A stretch of DNA of 36,689 nucleotides from a virus. This document shows positions 16,671-26,719 of the stretch, piece by piece. The stretch lies in IMG/VR virus record IMGVR_UViG_3300042546_000192, positions 1 through 36,689 of that record; one strand, given 5' to 3'. The first letter of the stretch is position 1, and each line of letters begins with the position of its first letter. Below the pieces are notes generated by a model that had not been told where the DNA came from, searched no databases, and saw nothing but the letters and a program-made list of their open reading frames with translations. The position numbers and the translations under genes are program-made.

Positions 16671-18272
16671 ATGAGTTTTCAAGGTATCACAATGCCTCCT
16701 CCGTCATTAGGGCTTGACCTAGTCAGCCCTGTAGACGGTATGGATCCAGCCTCAGCGCTGGAGCTCAGCAACGTGTTTCCTGGCGCTGGTACTCCGTCGG
16801 TTCGAAAAGGATATGAAGAATTTGCTTCACTAGCAGAATCTACTCCTGTGAAGTTCATGAAAGAACTTCCAAGACCAAACGGAACATCGCAACTTATAGT
16901 AGCTAACGACTCAAAGATATATTCAATATCTTCTAGCGGAACTGTGAGTAATGTTAGCAAAGCTGGAGGCTATACAAACGGTTCTTGGAACGCAGAGGTT
17001 TTTGCCAACAACATTTATATGTGTAATGGCGTAAACAATGCTCAGGTTTACACTGGAACTAGTACTGCTGCAGATTTACACGCAAACTTTGCTGGCGGTG
17101 GTAGCACTCTTGATAAGCTCATTAACGTCAATGCATATCGCGAAAGACTCTACTTTGTAGAGAAAGAGTCTTTTAAAGTCTGGTATCACGATACTGTAAG
17201 AGCTGTATTTACTATTGCGAGTTCTCAGCTAAAGTCTTACGACTTTCAATTTAATATGAAGCGTGGAGGCTATTTGTTGTTTACTACAACATTTAGCAAC
17301 CAGACTGCTGCTACGTCTCAAGATTACTTTGTAGCAGTGTCTAGCGAAGGCGAGATAGTGATGTATTCTGGATACTCTCCAGACGATACAGCATGGCAGC
17401 CAGTGGCTCACTTCATGATTGCCAAACCTCTAGGCCGTAAAGCCTATGTGCGAGTAAACCAAGATACATGGATAATTACAGACCAAGGAATTGTTCCTTT
17501 ATCTGCATTGTTTCAAACAGATCCAGAGCAGGCGTTAAACGTAGTTAGCTTAAAGATTAATCCTCTCATATCGCAATATGCGACTAACGCAAACCTTGTA
17601 GATTTTTGGCATGGATTTTTTTGGGGCTTAGGTCGCAGAGTTTATATCAGCATACCTGATTCAGAGAACACTGCATTCTTTCTCGTTTATAGTTTAGATA
17701 CTAAGTCATGGACTCAGTTTAATATGTATAGCGGAGAGCACATAAAAAGCTCCTGCAAATTCTTATCAAATCCTTATTATGGATCTGCTCTTGGCAAGAT
17801 TTATAAAGGAGAGTTTGGATATTCAGATGTAGTTACTTCTACATCTACTGGCCAAGGAATAGGCTTTTCTGGAAGACTTGCTTTCTCGTTTTATAACTCA
17901 CGAGGTAATTACAAAGCGTTTAAGGATATGCGTCCTATAATACGCACTCGTAGAGGAATTAGTCTCAGCCTTGGACTTGATACTGATTTTAAACGTCAAA
18001 GTTCTCTTGGAACAATAAACACCACTATTGGTAACTTTACTGCATGGGGCTCTCGCTGGGGCATTGGAGCAGGAACTCTTAATCCATCTACTGGATTACC
18101 TATGCCTACTTTCTATCAACCTTGGTCGGCTGATATTGACTACATATTTGATAGATATGCAACATTAGGCCAGGGCCACTGTGCTGCGATACGATTCGCA
18201 GGAAACATAAAGGGCTCTCCGCTTGATTTTTTTGGATTTGAGATTCGGTTTATTCTTGGAGGACAAGTATAG
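16671..18272 (+). CDS. Tail hub / DNA stabilisation protein (P22 gp10-like)
   Basis: A 533-residue beta-rich protein resembling the gp10-type hub that follows gp4 in P22-like tails. Features are an N-terminal segment PVDGMDPASALELSNVFPG, repeating beta units with V(Y/F)-x-VY-x-D motifs, and the central stretch FFWGLGRRVYISIPDSEN followed by VYSLDTKSWTQF. It would close the portal channel and hold the tail fibre. It is flanked by the two MAR(K/R)GAMTR genes. Confidence 0.75.
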   Translation: MSFQGITMPPPSLGLDLVSPVDGMDPASALELSNVFPGAGTPSVRKGYEEFASLAESTPVKFMKELPRPNGTSQLIVANDSKIYSISSSGTVSNVSKAGGYTNGSWNAEVFANNIYMCNGVNNAQVYTGTSTAADLHANFAGGGSTLDKLINVNAYRERLYFVEKESFKVWYHDTVRAVFTIASSQLKSYDFQFNMKRGGYLLFTTTFSNQTAATSQDYFVAVSSEGEIVMYSGYSPDDTAWQPVAHFMIAKPLGRKAYVRVNQDTWIITDQGIVPLSALFQTDPEQALNVVSLKINPLISQYATNANLVDFWHGFFWGLGRRVYISIPDSENTAFFLVYSLDTKSWTQFNMYSGEHIKSSCKFLSNPYYGSALGKIYKGEFGYSDVVTSTSTGQGIGFSGRLAFSFYNSRGNYKAFKDMRPIIRTRRGISLSLGLDTDFKRQSSLGTINTTIGNFTAWGSRWGIGAGTLNPSTGLPMPTFYQPWSADIDYIFDRYATLGQGHCAAIRFAGNIKGSPLDFFGFEIRFILGGQV

Positions 18273-18274
18273 TT

Positions 18275-19528
18275 ATGGCTAGAAAAGGTGCAATGACAAG
18301 ATCGCCTGCTAAGTCAGAGTCGAAACCTCCTCCAGGTAAAGGTGCTGGTGTTGGCAAGCCACCTCCTTCAGCAGCTAAGCCACCTCCTCCTGCAGCAAAC
18401 AAGCCTCCTCCTGCAGGTGGCATGACTTTTAAGCATGAAGAAAATCAAGCTGCTTATAATCAGCTATCTCCTAATCAACAGGCTCGTTACAGAAGGATTC
18501 TACAAGACAAAGGTAGAGGAGAGGCCAATAAGTGGATGGGCAGCGTTACTGGCAGCAATGTAGTAATGCCAGGCCAAAAGGCTCAGCCAGCAGGTCAACC
18601 TCCAGCATTCGGAGACATGAGCACAAAGCAGCAAAACGAGGCTTTGTATGAAGGCTATGGAGGTCTTTATAATCAAGCTGTGACTGGCGCTCAGAACTTT
18701 GATGTCAACAATCCAATGGCTGGATACGGACAGGCTTATAACCAGGACGTAGGTCAAGCTACTCAAGATGTAATGGGCCAGGCTGGGCAATCATCTCAAA
18801 ACTTTGTTGGCAATGCAGGAGCTGCAAGTCAAAACATTCTCAATCAAGCTGGTGGTTATGAGCAAGGATTTAATAGCCAGTTAGAGTCTGCTAGAAAGAA
18901 CGTAATGGACCAGTTTGAGCGCACCATGGCTCCTCAATTCCAACGCGAGCAGTCAGAGTTTCAGCAACGTATGGCAGAGCAGGGCATTGATCCTAATAGC
19001 GGAGCATACCAGGCTCAGTATAAGGCTATGATGGACTCTCAAAACTCGCAGCGATTAAACGCTCAGTCTCAAGCATTTCAGCTTGGAGCTGGCTATCAGC
19101 AGCAAGGCTTTGGTCAGTTTATGCAGGGCCAGCAGATGGGCGCAGGTCTACTTGGCCAGGGCTTTGAGCAGTCTATGGCAGGCCAGCAGCTTGGCATGGC
19201 TAGGCAAGGTCAAGGCTATGGTCAGATGCTCCAAGGTCAGATGCTGCCGTTCCAGCAAATACAGGCAGCGGAAGGACCGTGGAAGTACCAGTACCTTGCT
19301 CAACAGGAAGCTAGGCAAAACCAACTTAACAGGCAGGCTCAGTTACAGCAGGCTAGAATTGGTGCAGGTGCAAGCGTAAGAGCTGCGCAGATAGGAGCGG
19401 AGGCTTCTATGAACAGAGCTAACCTAGACGCTATTAATGAAGGCTATCCTAACCAGCAGAAGCCAAATCTAACCAATGATATTATTAGAGGTGGCGTAGC
19501 TGGAGCAACTGCAGGAATGATGAGATAA
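18275..19528 (+). CDS. Pro-rich/Gln-rich internal virion protein
   Basis: A 417-residue protein starting MARKGAMTRSPA, then a proline-rich tract (residues ~18-50, repeated PPP). The body is extremely Gln/Gly/Ala/Met-rich, with repeated (G/F)Q-(G/S)Q patterns up to residue ~345, then a helical end. The shared N-terminus with 16101 indicates duplication. Position in the ejection-protein block suggests an internal protein delivered with DNA, but no domain supports a specific function. Confidence 0.55.
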   Translation: MARKGAMTRSPAKSESKPPPGKGAGVGKPPPSAAKPPPPAANKPPPAGGMTFKHEENQAAYNQLSPNQQARYRRILQDKGRGEANKWMGSVTGSNVVMPGQKAQPAGQPPAFGDMSTKQQNEALYEGYGGLYNQAVTGAQNFDVNNPMAGYGQAYNQDVGQATQDVMGQAGQSSQNFVGNAGAASQNILNQAGGYEQGFNSQLESARKNVMDQFERTMAPQFQREQSEFQQRMAEQGIDPNSGAYQAQYKAMMDSQNSQRLNAQSQAFQLGAGYQQQGFGQFMQGQQMGAGLLGQGFEQSMAGQQLGMARQGQGYGQMLQGQMLPFQQIQAAEGPWKYQYLAQQEARQNQLNRQAQLQQARIGAGASVRAAQIGAEASMNRANLDAINEGYPNQQKPNLTNDIIRGGVAGATAGMMR

Positions 19529-19531
19529 GAT

Positions 19532-20713
19532 ATGGCAGAGAATCCGTTACTATCAGCGCTAAACTTGCAGTTCTCTCCGTCAGATACCAACTGGAATCTG
19601 GCGCAAAGTATCCTTGCGCAAACTGCTCCTAAGCTAATTAGCGACTATAGAAGCACAGGTGCCAACCTTGGTATCGGATTAGGTTCTGTCCTGATGAGCG
19701 CTCTGCTTGGCTACCAGGCCCGTTCTGAGGCTAATCAAAAGAGCTTGCTTGCTCTAGAACTTGCTAATGAGATGCAGAGTAAGGCTACTACTCCAGAGAC
19801 TAGAGTAGAGTTCCTAAAAGGACTTGAAGGCAGAGACATTGATACTGACGTTGTTGGTAAGTTGTCTACTCTTGCTGGTGCTTTGAGCACTCAAGATAGA
19901 CTTATAGCGATGGAAGATATTAAGCGTCAGAAGACCGCTGAGATGGAGGCTTACGCTAAGATTGCTGCAGAGCAGGGCATTCCAGTTGCTGATGTTGCAA
20001 ATTGGGCTACGCGTAGACGTGAAGCATTGGCAGGAGTGCGAGCAGGAACAACTACAGGACTACCTGGAGATTTGCAAACTGCAGATGAGATGAAAGCCGC
20101 TGCAGAAAGGCAAGCTAAGCAGACTGATTTAATCAAGCAGTCGCGTGCGAAGCTACAAGAGGACCAAGTATACAAGAGCGTACAAGAGGTTCGTGCCTTA
20201 TTAGACAGTGCAAAACAACTATCTAAGAAAGACACTGCAGCATCAGATGACGCGCTTATTAAGATTGTTGAGCGTATTGGAAATCCAGGCAACCAGGTTA
20301 CTTTGCCTGAGTTTGAGCGTGGAAACGTCAATACTATATTCCAAAATATAGTGGGCTCTTCCAGACGTATGCTTACTGGCAAAGGCAAGTTGTCAGCTCC
20401 AGCTAGGCAGCAGTTGATTGACGTAGCAGAAACATTCTCAGGTCAATTAAAAGATGTTTACAACACTCGTCTTAGGTCTGAGATTTCCTTTCTTAAACAG
20501 CAAGGCGTTTCAGATCCGTTACCAAGCATGGTTGGACCAGCGAGATATTTCTACACAAATAAAGAAGAATCTGATGTTACATCACGACTGGCTAGTCTTA
20601 GCGGTATTGAAGCAAGTCCGACTGCTTCTGAGCAGGATAAGATTCAAGCTAAGACTGTGAAGCAGCAAATATTAGATATTCTTAAAGACAAACGGAACTA
20701 CTACGAGCAATAG
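19532..20713 (+). CDS. Probable ejection protein
   Basis: A 393-residue, almost wholly helical protein. A short hydrophobic Gly/Leu stretch (residues ~45-62, ANLGIGLGSVLMSALLG) sits near the N-terminus, and charged helices fill the rest. It lies between the tail hub block and the transglycosylase, the place of gp14/gp15-like internal proteins in short-tailed phages. It is three bases after the preceding gene and three before the next. Assignment is from location. Confidence 0.55.
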   Translation: MAENPLLSALNLQFSPSDTNWNLAQSILAQTAPKLISDYRSTGANLGIGLGSVLMSALLGYQARSEANQKSLLALELANEMQSKATTPETRVEFLKGLEGRDIDTDVVGKLSTLAGALSTQDRLIAMEDIKRQKTAEMEAYAKIAAEQGIPVADVANWATRRREALAGVRAGTTTGLPGDLQTADEMKAAAERQAKQTDLIKQSRAKLQEDQVYKSVQEVRALLDSAKQLSKKDTAASDDALIKIVERIGNPGNQVTLPEFERGNVNTIFQNIVGSSRRMLTGKGKLSAPARQQLIDVAETFSGQLKDVYNTRLRSEISFLKQQGVSDPLPSMVGPARYFYTNKEESDVTSRLASLSGIEASPTASEQDKIQAKTVKQQILDILKDKRNYYEQ

Positions 20714-20715
20714 CT

Positions 20716-23700
20716 ATGGCAAGTATAGAAGACTTATTGGCGCAAGCGGATGCACTGATTTCGTCAGCAGGAAGCTCTACGGCTACTGCTGCTGCGCCGT
20801 CTTCTATGGAGCCATCTCTAGTAAGAGAAACGCCAAAGAGCATGATAGGTGCTGACCTATTAGGAGCTTTAGATACTGAGTATGCAAGCAGGAGGCCGTT
20901 TGAGCCTTCCTATGGCGACTTGGCATACGAAGCTCTAGTGCCTTCTAGAAAGGCTGCTGCAGAAACTGCGCAGGGCGTTATAGACCTAGCTAAGATGGGC
21001 GTAAATCTTGGAGCTAGAGGCGTATCTTCTATCTATGATTACGCCACTGTTGATGCTGCTACTCGCGAAGCAAGGCGCAAAGAGGAAGAGGCCAAGCAGC
21101 TTGAAAAAGATATGCTAGCTGCGCAGAACGCAGGAATATCTCTAGAGCAATACAGGACTGCAAAGAACACCGAACGAAACAAGGAACTCCTTGATATGGT
21201 CGGTAGTGGTGGCTCTCAAATAGTTGGTGGAGGTCTTGGTGCTCTTGGTGGAGCCAAGGCTGGCGCGTTAGCAGGAGCAGGACTTGGTTCCTTTATTCCT
21301 GTTGTAGGTACTGGCATTGGAGCAGGCATAGGTGGACTGGCAGGCGCTCTGTATGGAGGCTACCTTGGCTCTGGTACTGGAGAAGTAGCATACCAAAAAG
21401 CTAAGGAAGGAATAGGCAATCTTGTAGAGCCTGGTTCTGTTAGAGAACTCACTCCTATGGAGCTTGCTACTAGATTCTCTGAAGCTGGTACTGCAGGACT
21501 TGTTCCTGAGGCTGGAGGGGCCGCACTAAAAGCAGTTGGTAAAGGCTCTGCTAGAGGAGCGCAAAAGCTCGCAGATGCTCTTGGGCCATCGACAAAAGAA
21601 GAGGCATTGGCACGAGCTAGTGGTATTTTAGAGCCTCAATTTCCATCGGCTAAGGTGCGAGGTCGTTATGCTGGCCAGGTAGCTAGAGAGCAAACTGCAG
21701 GCATGAAAACTACCGCAGAAGTGCTGGGCACTCCTGAAGCGTACATGGCAGAGCAGGCAATAGGTACAAATCTTTTTAATCAGCCGCTATACAATGCTCG
21801 TATTGCAGAGAACGCAGTAGAGAGTCAGAAATTTCTAATTGATGATTTGTCAAAAGAAGTAGCTGCTAAATCTGGCCCAGATACAGTCAGCCTTTTGAAG
21901 AAGCCCGAAGTCTCAAATGAGACTGCAGGAAAGCTAATGACTGAGGCGATGGACGATGCAAAAGAAAGGCTTAAAAAAGAAGTAGCCTTGGAGTATGCGC
22001 CTCTTGATTTGGCAGAACGCACAAGCACAGCAGGAGTTAAGAGCGGAGTATATGATGCTCTGAAAGATGTATATGGAACTGTGCCTGTTGCTGGAAAGAA
22101 AGGAAAGCCAAGCACTGAAAAGCTATCCAAATCCATTCCAGGCGAAATTAGAACTTTTGCAGAAGAGATTCGAAATCCATCATTTAAGAATTATTCAGTA
22201 GAACAACTTCAGCGATGGCAGACTCGCGCTCGTAATCTTATTGATACATACGGAAACGATAAAGGCGCAGTCAAAGCACTTACTCAGATAAGAACCGTCT
22301 TAACTGAGAAGATTAAATCAACTCAAACAGGTGCAGCTTATTGGTCAAATGCTACTGAAACAGCGAAGAATGCTTGGAATCTTATGGAGAATCATAAGTT
22401 TGCCAAGATTCTAGAGCGGGACAGACTTAACGCAGGAGACATTTACAAAGCAGCTATAGCAGATCCAGAGAACTTCAAAGCATTTAAAGGAATGGTTGGA
22501 GACAACGCAGAAATTTTAAATGCGCTAAAAGCTAAAGCAATAGCCGACATAAAAGACATAGTAACCGCAGCAGGAGAAGATACTGCTGTTGCAGCAGCTA
22601 AAAAGGCTGCCTTTATTCGCAAGAATGAACCTTGGTTAAAAGAGCTGTTCACTCCAGATGAGTTTAAGCGTCTTGATGAATTAGCATTGCGAGGAGAGGC
22701 ACAAGCAGTCCGTTCTGCAAAAACAAATCCTCTTGGAGGTTCTCCTACTGCTGCAAGAAGTGTTGCATCACAATCTGGATTGCAAAGGTTAATTGGTAAA
22801 GGTGGAAAACCTCTTAACGAAGAAGCTCAAGCAGCAGCAAAGAATACAGAGCGCCTTAAAATGGCATTGCTGTATGGAGGAGGCGCATTAGGAGCTGGTT
22901 ATTTAGGCAACCAGCTAGGAGGATATGGAGGCATTCCAGTAGGAATGGCCGCAACCATATTAGCTCTTCGCAAAGGAGAAATGAGAGTTGGTCGTGGCCA
23001 ACAGTTTTTGCGCGAAGCTGCGTACGATATTGCAATGAATCCTAAGACCGCTGGATGGACAGCTCCAAAGCTAGCACAAGCACTTGCTAAGCGTCGTGTT
23101 GAGCAGGTCGGTCGCATGAGTCGTGTTGGAGAAAAGACAGGCCGTATCACTGGTAGAGCTGGTCAAGTAGGTAGACTCGTTCCTACGCAGGAGGAGAAGC
23201 AGGCAGCGCAAGAGGTAATGAAAAATCCTGATGCTTACCTAGCGATGGATGAACTTTTGAGGCAGTACTCTCCTCAAGAAGAAGCAGCTCCACAGAAACC
23301 AGCTACGCCTAAAGTAAGGTCAGTAGAGAGAGTTCCGTCGGAAGAAAAAAAAAGTATTGAGAACATGATCAATACAATTCCTAAGCAGTACGGAGTAGAT
23401 CCTAAGCTAGTAAAAGCTATTGCTTCTACTGAGTCATCAATGAATCCAAAGGCTATAGGACCAGACACGCGATTTGGTAACGCCAAAGGATTGATGCAGC
23501 TTATCGATGCTACGGCAAAATCTTTAAAGGTTAAGGATCCTTTCGATCCAGAGCAGAGCATTGTAGGAGCTAGTAAGTTACTCAAGGAGCTTGAGGGCTC
23601 ATTTGGTCAATACAAGGATCCACGATTTATCATGGCTGCCTATAATTCAAATCCTAGAACTTTGAACAGGGCAATAGCTAGAGTTAGAAAGCAAGGCAAG

Positions 23701-23781
23701 GGCGTTACTTGGTCAAACGTATCAGAGTACATGCCACAAGAGACGCAAGATTACGTTATAAAGGTATCAAAATTAGTTTAA
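20716..23781 (+). CDS. Ejected lytic transglycosylase
   Basis: A 1021-residue protein. The N-terminal ~100 residues are low complexity, and a glycine zipper spans about 168-222. A long helical middle follows. A C-terminal soluble-lytic-transglycosylase (GH23-like) domain lies at about 880-1015: catalytic glutamate E906 in ASTESSMNP, GLMQL from residue 925, and AAYN at 974-977. It should enter the host with the DNA and cut peptidoglycan, like gp16 of T7 but with the enzyme at the C-terminus. It is the last internal-protein gene before the fibre. Confidence 0.85.
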   Translation: MASIEDLLAQADALISSAGSSTATAAAPSSMEPSLVRETPKSMIGADLLGALDTEYASRRPFEPSYGDLAYEALVPSRKAAAETAQGVIDLAKMGVNLGARGVSSIYDYATVDAATREARRKEEEAKQLEKDMLAAQNAGISLEQYRTAKNTERNKELLDMVGSGGSQIVGGGLGALGGAKAGALAGAGLGSFIPVVGTGIGAGIGGLAGALYGGYLGSGTGEVAYQKAKEGIGNLVEPGSVRELTPMELATRFSEAGTAGLVPEAGGAALKAVGKGSARGAQKLADALGPSTKEEALARASGILEPQFPSAKVRGRYAGQVAREQTAGMKTTAEVLGTPEAYMAEQAIGTNLFNQPLYNARIAENAVESQKFLIDDLSKEVAAKSGPDTVSLLKKPEVSNETAGKLMTEAMDDAKERLKKEVALEYAPLDLAERTSTAGVKSGVYDALKDVYGTVPVAGKKGKPSTEKLSKSIPGEIRTFAEEIRNPSFKNYSVEQLQRWQTRARNLIDTYGNDKGAVKALTQIRTVLTEKIKSTQTGAAYWSNATETAKNAWNLMENHKFAKILERDRLNAGDIYKAAIADPENFKAFKGMVGDNAEILNALKAKAIADIKDIVTAAGEDTAVAAAKKAAFIRKNEPWLKELFTPDEFKRLDELALRGEAQAVRSAKTNPLGGSPTAARSVASQSGLQRLIGKGGKPLNEEAQAAAKNTERLKMALLYGGGALGAGYLGNQLGGYGGIPVGMAATILALRKGEMRVGRGQQFLREAAYDIAMNPKTAGWTAPKLAQALAKRRVEQVGRMSRVGEKTGRITGRAGQVGRLVPTQEEKQAAQEVMKNPDAYLAMDELLRQYSPQEEAAPQKPATPKVRSVERVPSEEKKSIENMINTIPKQYGVDPKLVKAIASTESSMNPKAIGPDTRFGNAKGLMQLIDATAKSLKVKDPFDPEQSIVGASKLLKELEGSFGQYKDPRFIMAAYNSNPRTLNRAIARVRKQGKGVTWSNVSEYMPQETQDYVIKVSKLV

Positions 23782-23791
23782 GGAGATAGCT

Positions 23792-25288
23792 ATGACTTGG
23801 TCTGGAGGAGTATACCGCAAAGGCAATTTTGCAAGTAACGGATGGACAGGTGACGCTGCCAACAGCATTGGTATAGAAGCTGGTCGTCATGATGTTCAAG
23901 ACGATGATTTTGCCAACGGTATCAATCAGTGCCTGACAAAGGATGGTAGCAACTCCGCAACTGCCGACATCAACTTTGGAGGCTATAAGCCAAGTAATAT
24001 AGCTGCTGGTACTGCTGCTGCTCCTGCTATTTGCGCAGGTAATGATGTCAACACAGGTATGTACTCATCTGCTGCTGATGAGATTGCTTTTGCGACAAAC
24101 GGAGTAGTCAGAGCAAACATTGATTCAAGCGGTAACGTTGGTGTTGGTACTGGTGGAGATGCTACGCCGGAAGGAGTTGTTTATGCCGGTGCTAAACAGC
24201 TAACAGTTAAAGCTACAAATAGCTATGCTCAGGTAAACGTATTTTCTCGTACGAGCACAGGCACCTACGGCTCTACCTTAAACTTATCGTACAGTCGTGG
24301 CACAACTGCTGGCAGCATGGCGCTAGTTTCTGCTGGCGATAATTTAGGGCAGATAAACTTCAATGGTGCTACTGGTACAGAAATGCGCCTTGCGGCTCAA
24401 ATTATGGCAGAGACGGAAAGTACTCCATCTGCTACATCAATGCCTGGTAGAATTAAATTTCTTACCACTCCAAACGGTTCCTTGTCGCCAGTAGAGCGCA
24501 TGAGAATTGATAGCGCTGGGCGCGTCGGAATTGGAACAAATGCGCCAAGTCAACTACTACATGTATCCGATGGTACTTCCTCTGGCGATGTAAGAGCGAT
24601 AGTTGGTGACGCTACCAACAACGTTACTCTGATTAGAAATGGAGCTACTGACGGTTGGATACGTTTTAATGGCGTAGACGGAATAGTGGATGCTGCCAGC
24701 AATAAGTCTTTAATTTTCCGCACCAATGCAGCAGAGCGCATGAGAATAAACGCTGCTGGAGATGTCTTAATTAATAAGACAGTAGCAAATACGACAGAGG
24801 CTGGAAGTTACTTTACCAAAGGTGGAGGGGCTACAAATCCTGCTACTTTGGCATTTGTAAAAACCGTCAGCGGATTAGTAAATGGTATTGTAAACTATTA
24901 TGCTGGTACATACGTTGGTGGAGTTGATTTTACCAACACAGCTACAGCATTTCCTACAGCGTCTGACTATCGACTAAAAGAAAATATAGTTCCTATTCCT
25001 AATGCTGTTAGCAGACTCAATCAATTAAAGCCTGTGCGGTTCAACTTTATCGCTGAGCCAGATGAAACAATCGATGGTTTTCTAGCGCATGAAGTTGCTA
25101 CAGTAGTGCCCAATGCTGTATCAGGCGAGAAAGACGCTGTGAACGCTGACGGTACGATTAAGGTGCAAGCGTTGGATCACAGCAAGCTAATTCCGCTGCT
25201 TGTAGGTGCGTTAAAAGAGCTTAGCACCAAAGTAGAAACTCTTGAGTCTCAAGTAGAAATGTTACAAACACAGGTGGCAATAGGATGA
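23792..25288 (+). CDS. Tail fibre with S74 intramolecular chaperone
   Basis: A 498-residue receptor-binding fibre. The N-terminal ~100 residues likely attach to the tail. The middle is Gly/Ala/Ser beta repeats containing GNVGVGT and GRVGIGTNAPS. Residues 391-498 form a Peptidase S74 chaperone with SDYRLKENI (S391, K396), which normally trimerises and then cuts itself off, and end in a coiled coil. SD AAGGAG precedes the start, and an ATGA overlap links it to the next gene. Confidence 0.85.
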   Translation: MTWSGGVYRKGNFASNGWTGDAANSIGIEAGRHDVQDDDFANGINQCLTKDGSNSATADINFGGYKPSNIAAGTAAAPAICAGNDVNTGMYSSAADEIAFATNGVVRANIDSSGNVGVGTGGDATPEGVVYAGAKQLTVKATNSYAQVNVFSRTSTGTYGSTLNLSYSRGTTAGSMALVSAGDNLGQINFNGATGTEMRLAAQIMAETESTPSATSMPGRIKFLTTPNGSLSPVERMRIDSAGRVGIGTNAPSQLLHVSDGTSSGDVRAIVGDATNNVTLIRNGATDGWIRFNGVDGIVDAASNKSLIFRTNAAERMRINAAGDVLINKTVANTTEAGSYFTKGGGATNPATLAFVKTVSGLVNGIVNYYAGTYVGGVDFTNTATAFPTASDYRLKENIVPIPNAVSRLNQLKPVRFNFIAEPDETIDGFLAHEVATVVPNAVSGEKDAVNADGTIKVQALDHSKLIPLLVGALKELSTKVETLESQVEMLQTQVAIG

Positions 25289-25674
25289 AACTAACGCTTG
25301 TCAGAATAGGAGAGTATCAGGACGCCACATTCGGAGCGCTTTCGATTGATGGTCGTCCTTACTTTACTACGCTAGAAGACAAGTGGCGCAACAATGAAAA
25401 GATGGTGTCTTGTATACCGAAAGGCAAATACAAGATTGCTGCTCATCGCTCTCCTAAGTTCGGAGAGTGCTACCAAGTTCTTAACGTACCTAATCGCAGT
25501 CACATTTTAATTCATGCAGGCAACACTCATGTTGATACGCATGGATGTATCCTACTTGGCCTGACGTTCTCTACGGAAGGCGACCAGGCTAAGATTCTGT
25601 CTAGCCGTGCTGCGATAGCAAAGTTCATGCAGTTGTTAAGTGGAGAACTAGAAGCAGACTTGGAGGTACGATGA
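25285..25674 (+). CDS. DUF5675-type protein, possible cell-wall enzyme
   Basis: A 129-residue protein with LEDKWRNNEKMVSCIPKGKY, NVPNRSHILIHAGN and VDTHGCILLG. This fits DUF5675, whose HAGN...THGC pattern resembles the histidine-cysteine active site of YkuD L,D-transpeptidases. It lies directly upstream of the membrane and lysis genes and overlaps both neighbours by ATGA. It may act on peptidoglycan during lysis (inference). Confidence 0.7.
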   Translation: MKLTLVRIGEYQDATFGALSIDGRPYFTTLEDKWRNNEKMVSCIPKGKYKIAAHRSPKFGECYQVLNVPNRSHILIHAGNTHVDTHGCILLGLTFSTEGDQAKILSSRAAIAKFMQLLSGELEADLEVR

Positions 25675-25910
25675 CAGACCATGACATTACGCAGGTAAGA
25701 TACTGGCTAGACCTAGCTATAAAAGCGGTCATTGGCATCGTTGTGTCCATCGTAGGCATGGACTATCGCGAGGTGAAGAACTCTCTTAAAGAGCTAGAGG
25801 TCAAGAAGTATGAGCTGACCACGCAGGCTCAGGTCATGCATATAGAGCTAGTCGGTATGAAGGACCGGCTTGAGCGCATAGAAAAGAAGTTGGACCAGGC
25901 TTTAAAATGA
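25671..25910 (+). CDS. Small membrane-anchored coiled-coil protein, lysis region
   Basis: A 79-residue protein with one hydrophobic segment (LAIKAVIGIVVSIVGM, about residues 14-29) and a charged C-terminal coiled coil (35-78). It lies in the lysis cassette with ATGA overlaps on both sides. It could be a holin, antiholin or spanin-like accessory. The single membrane segment leaves this open. Confidence 0.6.
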   Translation: MTDHDITQVRYWLDLAIKAVIGIVVSIVGMDYREVKNSLKELEVKKYELTTQAQVMHIELVGMKDRLERIEKKLDQALK

Positions 25911-26719
25911 GACTCCTGCTGGTGTGGTTACTGCTTGCCGTTCCTCTGGCAGCAGCCCAGGAAAGCTATTTGGCAATGTGCCACAGACAATGGAACTGTA
26001 AGGCTCAGGAAGCGGCCTGGCTGGCTCGTGGCTTTGCGATTACCGGCTGGCTAGAGAATACCTTCGGGCAGACCTGCGAATGCGCAGACAGGCTATTACA
26101 GCTTGATATACCGAAGACCATTAGAGTGCACCTAATCAACTCTCCATGCATGAGAAACAAACGGTGTGGTAGATACGAGGTTTTGTACAACGAAACTGCA
26201 GCATCGGCATCTCGCAAGGTTATGCGAGGTAACAGGCAGATGATGCGCAAATTCAACAAAGTTGTTGAGGCTTTTAGGCGCAGGTTAGAGCAAGCTAAAG
26301 GAGCAGTCACTTGCTATGTGTCGCCTTGTTTGGAGTGTGATTTATATGAGCCTGCTAGAAGACGTCTGGCCAATATTGTATCTGCTGCTGTGCCTGCTTG
26401 TATTATTGTGGACAGTCCTTACCGGCGACGCTGCCTGTCAGGAACAGTCTGCGAAAAGCATGGAGAAAGTCCTCGTGTTAATGAGCCGTGCATAGTAGAC
26501 CTGGACGGTATAGACGGAGCCACCATAGATGTAGGTAGCTTTGTTGAGCGATACAAGTCGTGTGATATTACTTACTACTGGGAACCTTGGATGAACTGCA
26601 TTCGTGGAGAGTTTAAGGATCCTCGTAGTAGGAACTGTAAGTACAAAGAAGAGTTTAATTCATTACAAGGATTGTTATGCCAATACTATTATCCATCGTT
26701 AGACATCTGCTCACTTTAG
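25907..26719 (+). CDS. Secreted cysteine-rich protein of the lysis cassette
   Basis: A 270-residue protein with a clear signal peptide (MRLLLVWLLLAVPLAAAQ) and 18 cysteines in the mature part, so it should fold with disulfides outside the cytoplasm. Segments such as TIRVHLINSPCMRN, CYVSPCLECDL, IIVDSP and IVDLDGIDG look like strands and active-site loops of a TIM-barrel-type glycoside hydrolase. That would make it the missing endolysin, but I do not recognise a named family. It is coupled to its neighbours and overlaps the holin gene. Confidence 0.6.
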   Translation: MRLLLVWLLLAVPLAAAQESYLAMCHRQWNCKAQEAAWLARGFAITGWLENTFGQTCECADRLLQLDIPKTIRVHLINSPCMRNKRCGRYEVLYNETAASASRKVMRGNRQMMRKFNKVVEAFRRRLEQAKGAVTCYVSPCLECDLYEPARRRLANIVSAAVPACIIVDSPYRRRCLSGTVCEKHGESPRVNEPCIVDLDGIDGATIDVGSFVERYKSCDITYYWEPWMNCIRGEFKDPRSRNCKYKEEFNSLQGLLCQYYYPSLDICSL

